Positions 1 to 8,130 are shown, numbered from the stretch's first letter. The stretch: 56,230 bases of DNA from Bacteroidaceae bacterium (GCA_017552435.1 JAFZPZ010000096.1:1-56230), one strand, 5' to 3'. The notes: generated from the sequence alone by a model not told the origin. Numbers and translations: made by a program.

Positions 1-40
1 ACCACCTCAAAGGGTTTACTGCCCCTCAAAAAGCAAAAAC

Positions 41-92
41 AAAAGCAGATTGCATATGGCCGTCAAATACGGATTTGCAATCTGCTTTTTGT
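41..92. terminator. Bidirectional hairpin terminator
   Basis: A 14-bp perfect stem (41-54 with 76-89) has an inner CCGT/ACGG stem (59-72). T-rich tracts follow on both strands, so it could stop the minus-strand envelope operon as well as any rightward transcript from outside the window. Confidence 0.7.
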
Positions 93-119
93 TAGATAAT
101 CAGAAGATGTTCATGAATG

Positions 120-163
120 AAGGACTTTTTCAGTGCCCTCCGCAAATTGCGAAGTCCTTTTTT
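120..163 (+). terminator. Second hairpin, T-tract on plus strand
   Basis: AAGGACTT (120-127) pairs with AAGTCCTT (152-159), followed by a T run on the plus strand. It lies 20 bp past the stop of the minus-strand gene at 181, so it may act on rightward transcripts or simply protect the 3' end of the leftward mRNA. Confidence 0.45.
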
Positions 164-180
164 CGTTGTGTATCTTTTAA

Positions 181-1992
181 TTACTTAACCAGAACCTTCT
201 TAACAGTTCCATCGCTCATGCGGATGATATTGATACCCTTTTGAGATGTCTGGAGTTTGCGGCCGCTAAGGTCAAACCATTCATCTGAAGACATACCATT
301 GTCAATAGTAACAGACTGGATACCTGTTGCAAAATCTGCAATAGCAGACTGAGCGGCATTGACAATTGTACCGTTAGTGCGGTCTATAAGCAAAACAACA
401 GCTTTCAGCTTCGACTTGTCTTGAATCGGAGAACTGGTCGGGAGAGTAGCGGTATAGGTGTATTCCTGATCTTCACCTGCTGTAATTGTCGGATTAACGG
501 AGTTGTTAACACCCTTCTGAACACTCCATCCTGCAACGGCAACATGGTTGTACTCAATGCCTGACACAGAGGAACCTTGTTTGCCCCACCATGCCATATC
601 GCCGGTGCCATTGCCGCTATATGCATTTTTCTGTGCCCAGTTACTGCCTGTTCCCGTCAGTCCGTCTTCCACAAGGACATAGGCAATGCCGTACTGTCCA
701 TTGTCATCGTTGTACGAGAAGCGGGTTGTTGTTTTGAAAACAACTTTCTTCTGTGCTTCACTATCCCATTCGGCAGACAAGGCAATTGAAGCCGGTGACA
801 CCCTTTTGAACGCAGTCGTCAGGACACTTTTCAAAGAAGAGAAAGACGGGTCAGCCAGATATATGCGGTCTGTTACAGAACCTGGGTAACCATCGCAGAA
901 AGTATTGAGGATAGAGCTGTAGGCACTGATTTCCATTGGGTCGCCACTGTGCACAGCAATCTGTACCACTTGGTCGCCATAGGTTTCGTGCACCTTTTCC
1001 ATGCCGACCGTGCCTCTGGGACACCATTGACACCACGTGCCGGTGAACTCTTCGATGACAGGTGTCACAGAATACTTTTCCTTCAGGGTAATCAGGAAAC
1101 CTGTTGCACTATTCTTAGAAGCTGTATTGGGATTACCATTAACCTGGGTAATGGTGAAGGTCTTCTGGTACTTTCTGGCTTCTGCATCGGGCGAGAAAGG
1201 TACATTAACGATCTTGCTCCCGTTTAGAGCCAAAGAACCCACGGAAAGTTCCTTCTCGTCTGTAGTGCTGCCACCCTCTGTAGTAATAGTGTATGAGATG
1301 TTCTTGATAACATCTGCACCCATGTTCGTGATTGTTATGGGAATAGATGCTTCCTCTCCCTGGAGTACAATGTTCTGACCGAAATCTTCAGCGGTGGCAC
1401 AATTGCTGGGGAAGTTTCCGTTCTCGACAAGAATCTGCATGGCAAGCTTGCCAAGCCCTTGCCCATTAAGGTCAGTCCATGCCATATTTGCCTCAGGATT
1501 ACCAATCCAGAAAGCATTAGCAGCATCTGTGCCGCCGCACCTAATGAAATAGCCTGTGGTGCTCTTCACACTATATCCGACATAGAAACCCTCATTATTA
1601 ACTTCGTATGGAGTCCTGAACTTAAAGTCGTTGGCACCGGCATTCAAAGTTCCCATTGTTGTCTGTACGATGTCTGCGTCACTAACCTTGCTTGGAAGCG
1701 TTTTGGAAGCCCATATCTTCAAGTTGCTGAGAGACGACTTTGCTGATTCTGCAATATAGACACGAACACCAGCGATAGTTGACTGTCCCAGTTGTTCGTG
1801 ATTGGCAGGGATGTAGATGGCTGCCATTAAAGTCATAGCCTGCCCTGTACCGATAGTATAGTCGGCTTCATTGAAGTCGCTTTCGTTAAAGTAACCCCAC
1901 CAGACTTGATTCTCCCCAGGAGTAATAATTCGTGCCTGCGCACACACAACCGTCATAAATGCGGTTGCCAAGATGAGTAAAAAATTTTTCAT
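181..1992 (-). CDS. Omp28-like exported protein with T9SS-type C-terminal tail
   Basis: 603 aa. A signal peptide (about residues 1-20, ending in AQA) indicates export. A thioredoxin-like segment near residue 320 has CQWCP, as in the Omp28-related family. The last 40 residues (FDLSGRKLQ, then a Lys-rich end KKVLVK) look like a type IX secretion sorting tail, so surface display or secretion is expected. The first 300 residues look like beta-rich extracellular domains of no family I can name. It is the last gene of the leftward operon starting at 5693, 30 bp after its neighbour. The CxxC and the TlpA-type thioredoxin in the same operon suggest disulfide exchange in the envelope; substrates are unknown. 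Export is well supported, function is not. Confidence 0.85.
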   Translation of the reverse strand: MKNFLLILATAFMTVVCAQARIITPGENQVWWGYFNESDFNEADYTIGTGQAMTLMAAIYIPANHEQLGQSTIAGVRVYIAESAKSSLSNLKIWASKTLPSKVSDADIVQTTMGTLNAGANDFKFRTPYEVNNEGFYVGYSVKSTTGYFIRCGGTDAANAFWIGNPEANMAWTDLNGQGLGKLAMQILVENGNFPSNCATAEDFGQNIVLQGEEASIPITITNMGADVIKNISYTITTEGGSTTDEKELSVGSLALNGSKIVNVPFSPDAEARKYQKTFTITQVNGNPNTASKNSATGFLITLKEKYSVTPVIEEFTGTWCQWCPRGTVGMEKVHETYGDQVVQIAVHSGDPMEISAYSSILNTFCDGYPGSVTDRIYLADPSFSSLKSVLTTAFKRVSPASIALSAEWDSEAQKKVVFKTTTRFSYNDDNGQYGIAYVLVEDGLTGTGSNWAQKNAYSGNGTGDMAWWGKQGSSVSGIEYNHVAVAGWSVQKGVNNSVNPTITAGEDQEYTYTATLPTSSPIQDKSKLKAVVLLIDRTNGTIVNAAQSAIADFATGIQSVTIDNGMSSDEWFDLSGRKLQTSQKGINIIRMSDGTVKKVLVK

Positions 1993-2022
1993 TCTTTTAC
2001 GATTATTTGGTTATAAAGTACT

Positions 2023-2682
2023 TTATTTGATTGCTACTTTTCGAATATGTTTCCCGTCTGTCATAATATACACACCGGATGACGGACGACCCTGTACTTG
2101 TCTGCCACGAAGGTCGTACCAGCTCCCATCACCATTTTTCATTTTTAATTTTTCATTTTTTATTTCATTGATGCCTGTTGTTCCATAGAAATAATTCAGG
2201 GTAATTGTCGGACCGTTTGCGTCGAGCATCCATTTTTGAGTAAAGGGATTCTGACTGTAAGTCTGTAACTGATAGGTAACCACACATATGCCCTCGTCTG
2301 TCGGGAGCCATTCCGTCTGCATGTTTCTGAGTTGGCCAGGCATGAAGGCATCGTTTCCTGTCGAGAATGTCCCCTCGACCGACTGCCTCATGCAGTTCGA
2401 AGGAAAGCAGGTTTGGAAGGAACCGTTATCAATCTTCTGGATTGTATAACTACCACCTCCCTGCACAGTTCCGTCACTGATATTTTTGACCCATACATTG
2501 GTTGGCATCAGTATGTCCCCAAAGAGTTCATCTTCTTCATATTCTAAGATATCCAATTCCGTTCCGTCGGGAATAATCTGACCATCTTTATCGACGAACT
2601 GAAGCGGGAAATCGCTTTGAGCTTGCACGGCGAGACCAGCAAGAAGGCCCACACACAGAGTAAATATTTTTCTCATAGTCAT
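2023..2682 (-). CDS. Hypothetical exported protein with T9SS-like tail
   Basis: 219 aa with a signal peptide (residues 1-21, VQAQ) and a C-terminal tail with YDLRGRQVQ and a basic end HIRKVAIK, typical of Bacteroidales T9SS cargo. The middle has no family I recognise. Just before the tail the residues NEIKNEKLKMKNGD are encoded by an AT-rich near-tandem repeat (about 2135-2168) of the kind that is usually intergenic in this group, so the linker appears to have been created by repeat sequence. The start could be residue 3 (MRKIF). It is fourth in the five-gene leftward operon, between the Omp28-like lipoprotein and the 603-aa protein. Confidence 0.8.
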   Translation of the reverse strand: MTMRKIFTLCVGLLAGLAVQAQSDFPLQFVDKDGQIIPDGTELDILEYEEDELFGDILMPTNVWVKNISDGTVQGGGSYTIQKIDNGSFQTCFPSNCMRQSVEGTFSTGNDAFMPGQLRNMQTEWLPTDEGICVVTYQLQTYSQNPFTQKWMLDANGPTITLNYFYGTTGINEIKNEKLKMKNGDGSWYDLRGRQVQGRPSSGVYIMTDGKHIRKVAIK

Positions 2683-2702
2683 TAATTATATATGTCTATC
2701 TT

Positions 2703-3488
2703 CTATTCTATATTTTCTTTTACTTTAAATTTCACAGCTTGCTGCACTCCGCTGTCATTATAGACAAAGGCGACGATGCTCAGTTGCTCTTTATTCCAAT
2801 TGGGCTCCAGGGCCTGTGTCATCGTCTTCTGATTTGTTTCTCCCTCCTTGATACTGAAGTCTTCGCCCCAAGTACCATTGATAGCGGTGCGGAACACATG
2901 GTTGTGGATGTATTCCATATTAGCTGTGCCGTCCGGCATCAGTTGGAGAGCCGTGATGCCGTCTTCCAAAAGCCATACCTGAAGCTTTCCATTCACGATT
3001 CCGTCTGTACCTTTAGCACTTATTTGAATGTTAATGATATTATCTGCAAGGACAGCTGTTCCTTCGAGACGCAGAGGTGCAGGTTTCGCCAATTCCTCCT
3101 TCACAGCGGCAGCCCACTCAGGATAATTGACAGGTGCACGCCTGTTGACCAATCCGATTGGCTGATATTCCAGTTTCCAAGAGTTATAATATTCGGTGCC
3201 CGTCTCTGTAGCCAAACCTACAAGTTTCGCATTGCCGGCAAAACCCAGAGGGCCGCCATGAATACCGACAGCCACCAAAGCATCGCCGTATGTTTCCTGT
3301 AACTGTTCGATTACATCAGTTGCCTTAGGACAGTTCGTGCATCTTTGACCCGTGAAGTCCTCAAGCAGCACAACTCGTTGGGCCGGTTCGGGTTTCTCAT
3401 ATATCAGGCGTTCGTCCTCCGATATATGGTCACAAGCTGCTAGAATCGAGCAGATACTTCCGATTATGATGTATATGTATCGTTTCAT
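2703..3488 (-). CDS. Omp28-family lipoprotein with CxxC motif
   Basis: 261 aa. It begins with a lipoprotein signal ending SILAAC (lipidated Cys about residue 19), so it should be membrane-anchored in the envelope. EDFTGQRCTNCP (Cys50/Cys53) is the thioredoxin-like signature of the Omp28 family. The rest is a thioredoxin-like domain followed by a beta-sandwich. It lies 5 bp past the DUF6029 gene and is cotranscribed with a TlpA-like thioredoxin. Family assignment is from recalled motif and layout; a role in envelope thiol chemistry is inference. Confidence 0.85.
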   Translation of the reverse strand: MKRYIYIIIGSICSILAACDHISEDERLIYEKPEPAQRVVLLEDFTGQRCTNCPKATDVIEQLQETYGDALVAVGIHGGPLGFAGNAKLVGLATETGTEYYNSWKLEYQPIGLVNRRAPVNYPEWAAAVKEELAKPAPLRLEGTAVLADNIINIQISAKGTDGIVNGKLQVWLLEDGITALQLMPDGTANMEYIHNHVFRTAINGTWGEDFSIKEGETNQKTMTQALEPNWNKEQLSIVAFVYNDSGVQQAVKFKVKENIE

Positions 3489-3493
3489 CTGCG

Positions 3494-5149
3494 TCAGAAA
3501 TTATAGTTATACGAAATCGTCCATCCCTTCGAGGCCGGCACTTTGCGACATACACCGCCCGAACAGTTGAGGCCCTCGCGAGTGCGTCCGTAGCCTGCTT
3601 GTATGCGATGCTGTTTAATGTTATAGGTAACGAGTCCCTGATAGTAGTGCAGATTCGTCTCGCCGCAGTTCCACATATCACTGATGGTGAACATCCAATG
3701 TGGCACTAGCGACAATTCCAACAGCCCGTATGCCCAGTCACCCTTATCTTCTTTGGTCGTCAGGTACTGCAACTCACCGCGAAGAGTCACTTTTGGCGAG
3801 AACTGGTATTTTCCGTCGGCAATAAAAACGTTGGCATGCACCATATCACCGTGCCCCTCGACAACCGTCTGATTGTACAACTGGTTCACGTACATCAGGT
3901 TGAGTTTGAAGGCTTTCGACAGTTTGCGGGACAAAGTGATGTCGATGCTCCGGTAATAAGTCTCGTCGCCCCACTTGAAGAACTTCGAGGTGTAACCGTT
4001 CGTCTTCCCTATCAGGTCGCCTTGGTCGTAAAACTGCTGGTCGATAGCGCGGACGTATGACAGGTTGGCCTTCAAGTTCATACCATAGGGACCTCCCAAC
4101 AGTGTCTTGCGTTTGAAGTTATAGCCCACCTCTGCCTGATAAGCCCATTCACCGGGCACCAATTGTGTGGCGTAAGGATAGATAGTTGCCAAAGCGTATG
4201 TCTGGTCCTGCGTAAAAGCGGGCAAATGGTTAATGGTAGAAGAGATACCAATTGCTTTGGAGACTTCGTTTGTACTCTTGAACGACATATCCTCGCTTCG
4301 CTTGGCCTGCAATAACACACTCAATCCCTTCTGGGAATACGACCCCGAAAGCATGACGGCCGAGCCTTTCTTATAAATATAGTCATTGGCAAATGACGGA
4401 TCGTCGCTTTTCATCGCATATTCGCCCAACACGTTCCAAGGGCCGTGACTGAAATTAACTCGAACATCCCAGGCATTGACGAACTTCGGAAAACGCAAGC
4501 GATAAGTAGGAGAAACGTATATTTTTTCGTCGCTATCTTCATATTTATTTACCCACGAACCGCCCAGCATAATATTGGTACCAGCCTGCTGTAATGAAGG
4601 GATGAACTCTTCCAGACCGATTTCTGCATCTGCTCCACTGATGAGCGACTTGTTCCAACTCCAATAACGACGCTGCACACCGGAGAGCACCTTCAGGGTA
4701 ACACCCTTAATGGGCTTCACCACAACGCGGCCTCCAAGAAGGGAATTGTCGATACCCAGAGAGCGCTCCTCGTAGGTGCGAAGGATGAAGCCCGAACCGA
4801 ACTGCTCGTAGAACGTGCCGCCCGTTATTTCGAACTTTCCAACTCTTCCCTTTACCCAGAAGTGAGGTACACCCCACCCCTCAAAATCTTTCTCGAAGCC
4901 AGGCAGAGGGTACTCCAGAAACTCCAAGCGCGCTCCTGCATCGACATACTTGCTCTGAAGCATCAGATCGGCGTATGTATTGGTCAGGAAATTGCCTGTT
5001 TTTTCAGCCCCGGTTGCCTCATCCCGCTGGGGAATCAGCATATCGCTCTGAATACTGCCGGAAAAGGTAATGCCCTTCCAAGTATTCTGAGCAGAACCGA
5101 TAAGGCTACTTAGAAAAAACAAGCATAGACATATAGGAAATCTTTTCAT
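3494..5149 (-). CDS. DUF6029-family outer-membrane protein
   Basis: 551 aa from the ATG at 5149, chosen because the signal peptide (MKRFPICLC to GSAQ) starts there; an upstream in-frame start at 5173 would add eight residues. The body is a run of alternating aromatic/polar strands with repeated Tyr and Trp and a C-terminal TISYNYNF ending in Phe, as expected for an outer-membrane beta-barrel. I recall this as the Bacteroidales DUF6029 family, of unknown function. It is the second gene of the operon, between tlpA and the Omp28-like lipoprotein. Confidence 0.8.
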   Translation of the reverse strand: MKRFPICLCLFFLSSLIGSAQNTWKGITFSGSIQSDMLIPQRDEATGAEKTGNFLTNTYADLMLQSKYVDAGARLEFLEYPLPGFEKDFEGWGVPHFWVKGRVGKFEITGGTFYEQFGSGFILRTYEERSLGIDNSLLGGRVVVKPIKGVTLKVLSGVQRRYWSWNKSLISGADAEIGLEEFIPSLQQAGTNIMLGGSWVNKYEDSDEKIYVSPTYRLRFPKFVNAWDVRVNFSHGPWNVLGEYAMKSDDPSFANDYIYKKGSAVMLSGSYSQKGLSVLLQAKRSEDMSFKSTNEVSKAIGISSTINHLPAFTQDQTYALATIYPYATQLVPGEWAYQAEVGYNFKRKTLLGGPYGMNLKANLSYVRAIDQQFYDQGDLIGKTNGYTSKFFKWGDETYYRSIDITLSRKLSKAFKLNLMYVNQLYNQTVVEGHGDMVHANVFIADGKYQFSPKVTLRGELQYLTTKEDKGDWAYGLLELSLVPHWMFTISDMWNCGETNLHYYQGLVTYNIKQHRIQAGYGRTREGLNCSGGVCRKVPASKGWTISYNYNF

Positions 5150-5204
5150 CCTATTTTGAATATTAGATATCAAAAAGTGAAAGCGGTAGCAAATTACACA
5201 CTTT

Positions 5205-5693
5205 TTACTTTATTAGTTCCCGAATTTTCTCAATCAGTTCAGTCTCAGCGCCATCGGTATAACCATTGTGCTTATAGACAATATTCCCCTTTCCATCGAC
5301 AATCAGCGTGTAGGGAATCATCTGACAACCCAGGGCACGCTTGAAGTCACTGTTCGGATCGAGCAGGATTTCATACTCCCAACCGTGATTGCTCACCAAC
5401 GGTTTCACCTTATTAATGTTCTGAGCTTGATCGATACTAACAGCAATAATCTTTACACCCGTCTCTTCCTGCCATTCCTCATAAACTTCGCTGATGGCGT
5501 CCAATTCGCGGTTGCAAGGTTTGCACCAAGTAGCAAAGAAATCGATGATGAATGGTTTGCCGCCATTGGAAAGGGTATCTGTGCGAACTTCAACGCCGTT
5601 CATGTTTTTCAAAGTAACAGCTGGCAATTGAGCCTGAACTGGAATCATGGAATAAGCAAAAACCATGACCAAAAGGAGTACGAATCTTTTCAT
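5205..5693 (-). CDS. TlpA/ResA-type thioredoxin-like protein
   Basis: 162 aa. A signal peptide of about 21 residues (VQA) is followed by a thioredoxin fold with FFATWCKPC (Cys57/Cys60) and the cis-Pro region MIPYTLIVD, the TlpA/ResA/AhpC-TSA layout. It should act as a periplasmic thiol-disulfide oxidoreductase. It is the promoter-proximal gene of the leftward operon, whose later genes include two other CxxC proteins, probable partners or substrates. A -7 box lies about 40 bp upstream. Catalytic class is secure; physiological partner is inferred. Confidence 0.9.
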   Translation of the reverse strand: MKRFVLLLVMVFAYSMIPVQAQLPAVTLKNMNGVEVRTDTLSNGGKPFIIDFFATWCKPCNRELDAISEVYEEWQEETGVKIIAVSIDQAQNINKVKPLVSNHGWEYEILLDPNSDFKRALGCQMIPYTLIVDGKGNIVYKHNGYTDGAETELIEKIRELIK

Positions 5694-5734
5694 TAGTTAA
5701 CAATTTAATTAATGTACTGACGTCTTAATTGAGT

Positions 5735-5742
5735 GCAAAGAT
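5735..5742 (-). promoter_or_regulatory. -7 box of the tlpA operon
   Basis: TATCTTTG on the minus strand fits the Bacteroidales -7 consensus TAnnTTTG and sits 42 bp before the tlpA start. No good TTTG -33 box is seen 19-21 bp upstream, so the promoter is only partly supported. Confidence 0.45.
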
Positions 5743-5824
5743 AGGGAAAAAAGCACTAAGCAGAGCAGGAAATCAAAAAAAATGCACAATCATTGTGCAA
5801 AATCGGTCTTTTAACATCATTTTT

Positions 5825-6109
5825 TCTCACATAGAACACTAAATATCCTCATTGAAAATAAACAACCCACCACCAGAAAACTACATTCTATTTGCATTAC
5901 CAATTTAAATTTTACATCTTTAGGCTCTTCTGCAATTTAGTTGATACCAGCGAAAACTTATTGCTTCGAGAGGAAGTTTTTGTTTCTGCACCGAGAACTT
6001 ATGTTTCTGCACCGGAAACATGTGTTTCTGCGCCGAGAACTTGTGTTTCTGCGCCGGAAACATAAAATCCCATTCTATGTGAGAAGAAATTCAACTAAAT
6101 TGCAGAAGA
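5825..6109. repeat. Inverted-repeat-bounded cassette with 21-bp tandem repeats
   Basis: Two nested inverted repeats bound this stretch. The outer is TCTCACATAGAA (5825-5836) with its complement at 6073-6084; the second is a perfect 19-bp repeat, TCTTCTGCAATTTAGTTGA (5926-5944) with its complement at 6091-6109. Inside the second lie four 21-bp units at 5981-6001, 6002-6022, 6023-6043 and 6044-6064, alternating between an endpoint GAGAACTT and GGAAACAT. A degenerate unit precedes them. The ORF across it encodes only a repetitive HRE/RRK peptide and I do not call it a gene. It resembles a small non-autonomous repeat element. Its age relative to the nearby integrated element is unknown. Confidence 0.75.
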
Positions 6110-6144
6110 ACCTTCTTTTATAGTATAGGGAAAAATTGACGTAT

Positions 6145-6171
6145 AAATAAAAAAAGGTTACAAAAGTAACC
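6145..6171 (-). terminator. Original terminator of the disrupted tRNA-Met gene
   Basis: On the minus strand GGTTAC-TTTT-GTAACC is followed by a seven-T run. It lies directly after the displaced tRNA 3' half (6187-6228) and so probably ended the tRNA transcript before the element integrated. Confidence 0.65.
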
Positions 6172-6186
6172 GCTTGATTTGGGGAG

Positions 6187-6228
6187 TGGACCAGGTAGGG
6201 CTTGAACCTACGACCTCCAGATTATGAG
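6187..6228 (-). pseudogene. Displaced 3' half of tRNA-Met (attL)
   Basis: Read on the minus strand this matches the 3' half of the tRNA-Met at 24976-25049: anticodon loop end, variable loop, T arm and acceptor strand CTGGTCC. Its T stem is GTAGG/CCTAC instead of CCTGG/CCAGG. No 5' half is present, so it cannot be a functional tRNA. I read it as the original chromosomal 3' half left at the far end when the element integrated. Confidence 0.8.
6212..6228. repeat. attL core direct repeat
   Basis: This is the left copy of the 17-bp core GACCTCCAGATTATGAG. Sequence outside the core diverges from the right copy but keeps tRNA base pairing on the left side. Confidence 0.8.
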
Positions 6229-6331
6229 ACCAATTTAATGATGTTTTGTGATAGTCTATAATTTGTAACTATACTGATGGTCAACAAGTTATACTTTTAT
6301 GATTTTCACAGAAACTCACAAAATACCCCTA

Positions 6332-6366
6332 ACTGAAATAGTTTGTTTACGCATTGTTTACGCAGA
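6332..6366. repeat. Terminal 35-bp repeat, left copy
   Basis: It is identical over 35 bp and in the same orientation as 24894-24928 near the other end. It contains two tandem copies of TTGTTTACGCA. It lies about 100 bp inside attL and is probably an integrase arm-type binding site or an excision-factor site. Confidence 0.7.
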
Positions 6367-6429
6367 AACACCCAGACTTTTTAGTCAAAAATCAAGGAGA
6401 TAGCTCTATTTTTGTTTATGCAATCCCGT

Positions 6430-6452
6430 TTTGTTTACGCATTGTTTACGCA
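6430..6452. repeat. Third copy of the GTTTACGCA repeat
   Basis: 23 bp identical to the core of the terminal 35-bp repeats, again with two tandem TTGTTTACGCA units. The left end thus has two such sites and the right end one, an asymmetry common for integrase arm sites. Confidence 0.65.
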
Positions 6453-6618
6453 AATGGTCTCCAGACTAATAGTCTATAGGTATAGGGAGCGGCTATAACT
6501 CATGCATCAATTCTACAAACGACCGAATAAAATCGCCACAAATCACCGAAAAAACAGAAAAACTATAGCAGGAAGCATATAAAAATGTTAAATATTACAC
6601 TTTTTATATCAGAAAGCA

Positions 6619-6629
6619 TGTAATTTACA
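6619..6629. promoter_or_regulatory. Probable HipB operator
   Basis: TGTAATTTACA is a perfect palindrome with one central base. It lies just upstream of the -7 box at 6640, with a partial second copy overlapping that box. The downstream gene encodes an HTH protein, which suggests autorepression as in HipB systems. Confidence 0.45.
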
Positions 6630-6639
6630 AATAATATTG

Positions 6640-6647
6640 TAATTTTG
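6640..6647 (+). promoter_or_regulatory. -7 box of the hipBST-like operon
   Basis: TAATTTTG matches the TAnnTTTG consensus and lies 22 bp before the ATG at 6670. The -33 region is weak. Confidence 0.5.
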
Positions 6648-6669
6648 CATTCGAAATAATATAATTTAT

Positions 6670-6873
6670 ATGGAAAAGACAAAGTTATCAACAGTAGTAA
6701 AGGCTTTGCGCAAGGAATATGGACTTACACAGGAAGATCTTGCCATGAAGTCTGGCGTAGGCTTGTGCTTTGTACGCAATCTGGAACAAGGAAAGCCGAC
6801 GTTAAGAATGGATAAGGTCAACCAGCTACTTGATTTGTTTAACTACGAACTTACAGCAACAAAGAAGCAATGA
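6670..6873 (+). CDS. hipB: HipB-like HTH antitoxin/repressor
   Basis: 67 aa, nearly all a Cro/C1-type helix-turn-helix: the segment GLTQEDLAMKSGVGLCFVRN (residues 18-37) has the usual two helices and turn. It is the first gene of three, with a 4-bp ATGA overlap to the HipS-like gene, so translation should be coupled. By analogy with HipB it should bind the operon promoter, where a TGTAA-N-TTACA palindrome is present. In HipBST systems HipB is a regulator and HipS the true antitoxin; which holds here is unknown. Confidence 0.85.
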   Translation: MEKTKLSTVVKALRKEYGLTQEDLAMKSGVGLCFVRNLEQGKPTLRMDKVNQLLDLFNYELTATKKQ

Positions 6874-7208
6874 GACAAGCAGAAATATACCGAAAAGAAG
6901 TCCTTGCAGGTGTTCTGACGGAAGATGGTGGTGAATACCGCTTCTGTTATGATGAAGCGTATCTTGCACGTGAAGATGCGTTGCCTGTAAGTCTGACGCT
7001 CCCATTACAAGCAGAGGCATTTGTAAGTCCTGTTTTATTTCCGTTCTTTGATGGACTGATACCTGAAGGATGGCTGCTTGATGTGGCACTTCGCAATACA
7101 GACATCAGCATTCTTGACCGTATGTCACTACTGCTGTTGTGTTGTAAGGAATGTATAGGTTCTGTCAGTGTAGTGCCTATAAATAAGGAAGGAGGCGATA
7201 ATGTGTAA
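6870..7208 (+). CDS. HipS-like protein (HipA N-terminal subdomain)
   Basis: 112 aa matching only the first subdomain of HipA kinases (Couple_hipA type): the segments VLAGVLTEDGG, LPVSLTLPL and PFFDGLIPEGWL are its hallmarks. In ordinary HipA this is fused to the kinase; here it is a separate protein overlapping hipB by 4 bp and the kinase gene by 8 bp. In the described HipBST system of E. coli, HipS neutralises the HipT kinase, so this may be the antitoxin. The reading frame ends cleanly inside the next gene, which argues for a natural split and not a frameshift. Confidence 0.8.
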   Translation: MRQAEIYRKEVLAGVLTEDGGEYRFCYDEAYLAREDALPVSLTLPLQAEAFVSPVLFPFFDGLIPEGWLLDVALRNTDISILDRMSLLLLCCKECIGSVSVVPINKEGGDNV

Positions 7209-8130
7209 ATGTCTATATTGTTATAAGGAATTGGAAGAAGGTCAGAAAGACTTTCATCCAAGTTGTGCACGAAAATTCTTCGGGACAAAAGAAGTGCCAT
7301 TGCTGGAGTATAAGCATGAAGATCTCGATCAATTAGCCGAGCAGGTGATTCGTGCTCAAACATCTCTAACAGGTGTGCAGCCCAAACTGTCTCTGAACCT
7401 CGACAAACATGATGGCTGTAGCCGACTTACTATCGTAGGACTTTGGGGAGATTATATCTTCAAACCACAGACGGAGAGTTATCCACAATTGCCCGAAAAT
7501 GAGGACTTAACGATGCACCTTGCGGAAGCCGCAAAGATGAGTGTCGTTCCTCATAGCCTTATCCGTCTGGCTGATGGAAAACTTGGGTACATCACAAAGC
7601 GTATTGACCGAACCGAGAATGGCGATAAGATAGACATGGAGGATATGTGTCAGCTCACGCTACACCCTACGGAATACAAATACAAAGGCTCGCATGAGCA
7701 GATAGCAAAGACAATTTTGCAGTATAGCAACACGCCAAAACTCGACTTGACGAACTACATGCAATTGCTGCTCTTCTGCTTTGTCACAGGCAACAACGAC
7801 ATGCATCTGAAGAACTTCTCGCTATACCGACCATCCAAGGATTATAAACTGACACCAGCTTATGATCTCCTCAATGTGGCAATTGCAAATCCCAAGGATA
7901 AAGAGGAGTTGGCACTTACTCTTTCGGGAAGAAAAACGAAACTCCGTTTGGCAGACTTCCTGAATGCTGCAAAGACAATGGGACTGGAGGAAAAAGTAGT
8001 ACAGCGTCTCATTGCTGGTCTTCATAAGGCATTCCCTAAATGGCAACAGCTTATAAAAGATTCCTTCCTCAGTGAAGAGCAAAAACAAGCGTATGAAGAA
8101 TTTGTAGTTTCTCGATTGGATAGGTTATAG
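7201..8130 (+). CDS. HipT/HipA-like serine-threonine kinase toxin
   Basis: 309 aa, HipA-type kinase lacking the N-terminal subdomain supplied by the preceding gene. A small Cys/His cluster (CLYCYKEL to HPSC, residues 2-24) opens the protein. Next come the P-loop-like TGVQPKLSL with potential phosphorylation sites, the ATP-binding lysine region DYIFKPQT, the catalytic loop GNNDMHLKNFS and the metal-binding AYDLLN. Known HipA and HipT kinases phosphorylate aminoacyl-tRNA synthetases and cause growth arrest; the target here is not known. It is the last gene of the module at the left end of the element, a likely stabilisation or defence cargo. Confidence 0.85.
   Translation: MCKCLYCYKELEEGQKDFHPSCARKFFGTKEVPLLEYKHEDLDQLAEQVIRAQTSLTGVQPKLSLNLDKHDGCSRLTIVGLWGDYIFKPQTESYPQLPENEDLTMHLAEAAKMSVVPHSLIRLADGKLGYITKRIDRTENGDKIDMEDMCQLTLHPTEYKYKGSHEQIAKTILQYSNTPKLDLTNYMQLLLFCFVTGNNDMHLKNFSLYRPSKDYKLTPAYDLLNVAIANPKDKEELALTLSGRKTKLRLADFLNAAKTMGLEEKVVQRLIAGLHKAFPKWQQLIKDSFLSEEQKQAYEEFVVSRLDRL

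Noticed and set aside
949-1378. Long antisense ORFs within the 603-aa gene
   Set aside because: They are shadows of the real gene without signal or domain evidence; similar shadows inside the other genes were ignored.
5961-6064. Tandem repeats as a CRISPR array
   Set aside because: Units are contiguous 21-mers with no unique spacers, and no cas genes are in the window.
5941-6123. 60-aa ORF through the 21-bp tandem repeats
   Set aside because: The peptide is only the repeat translated (HRE/RRK units), with no initiation context; treated as a repeat element.
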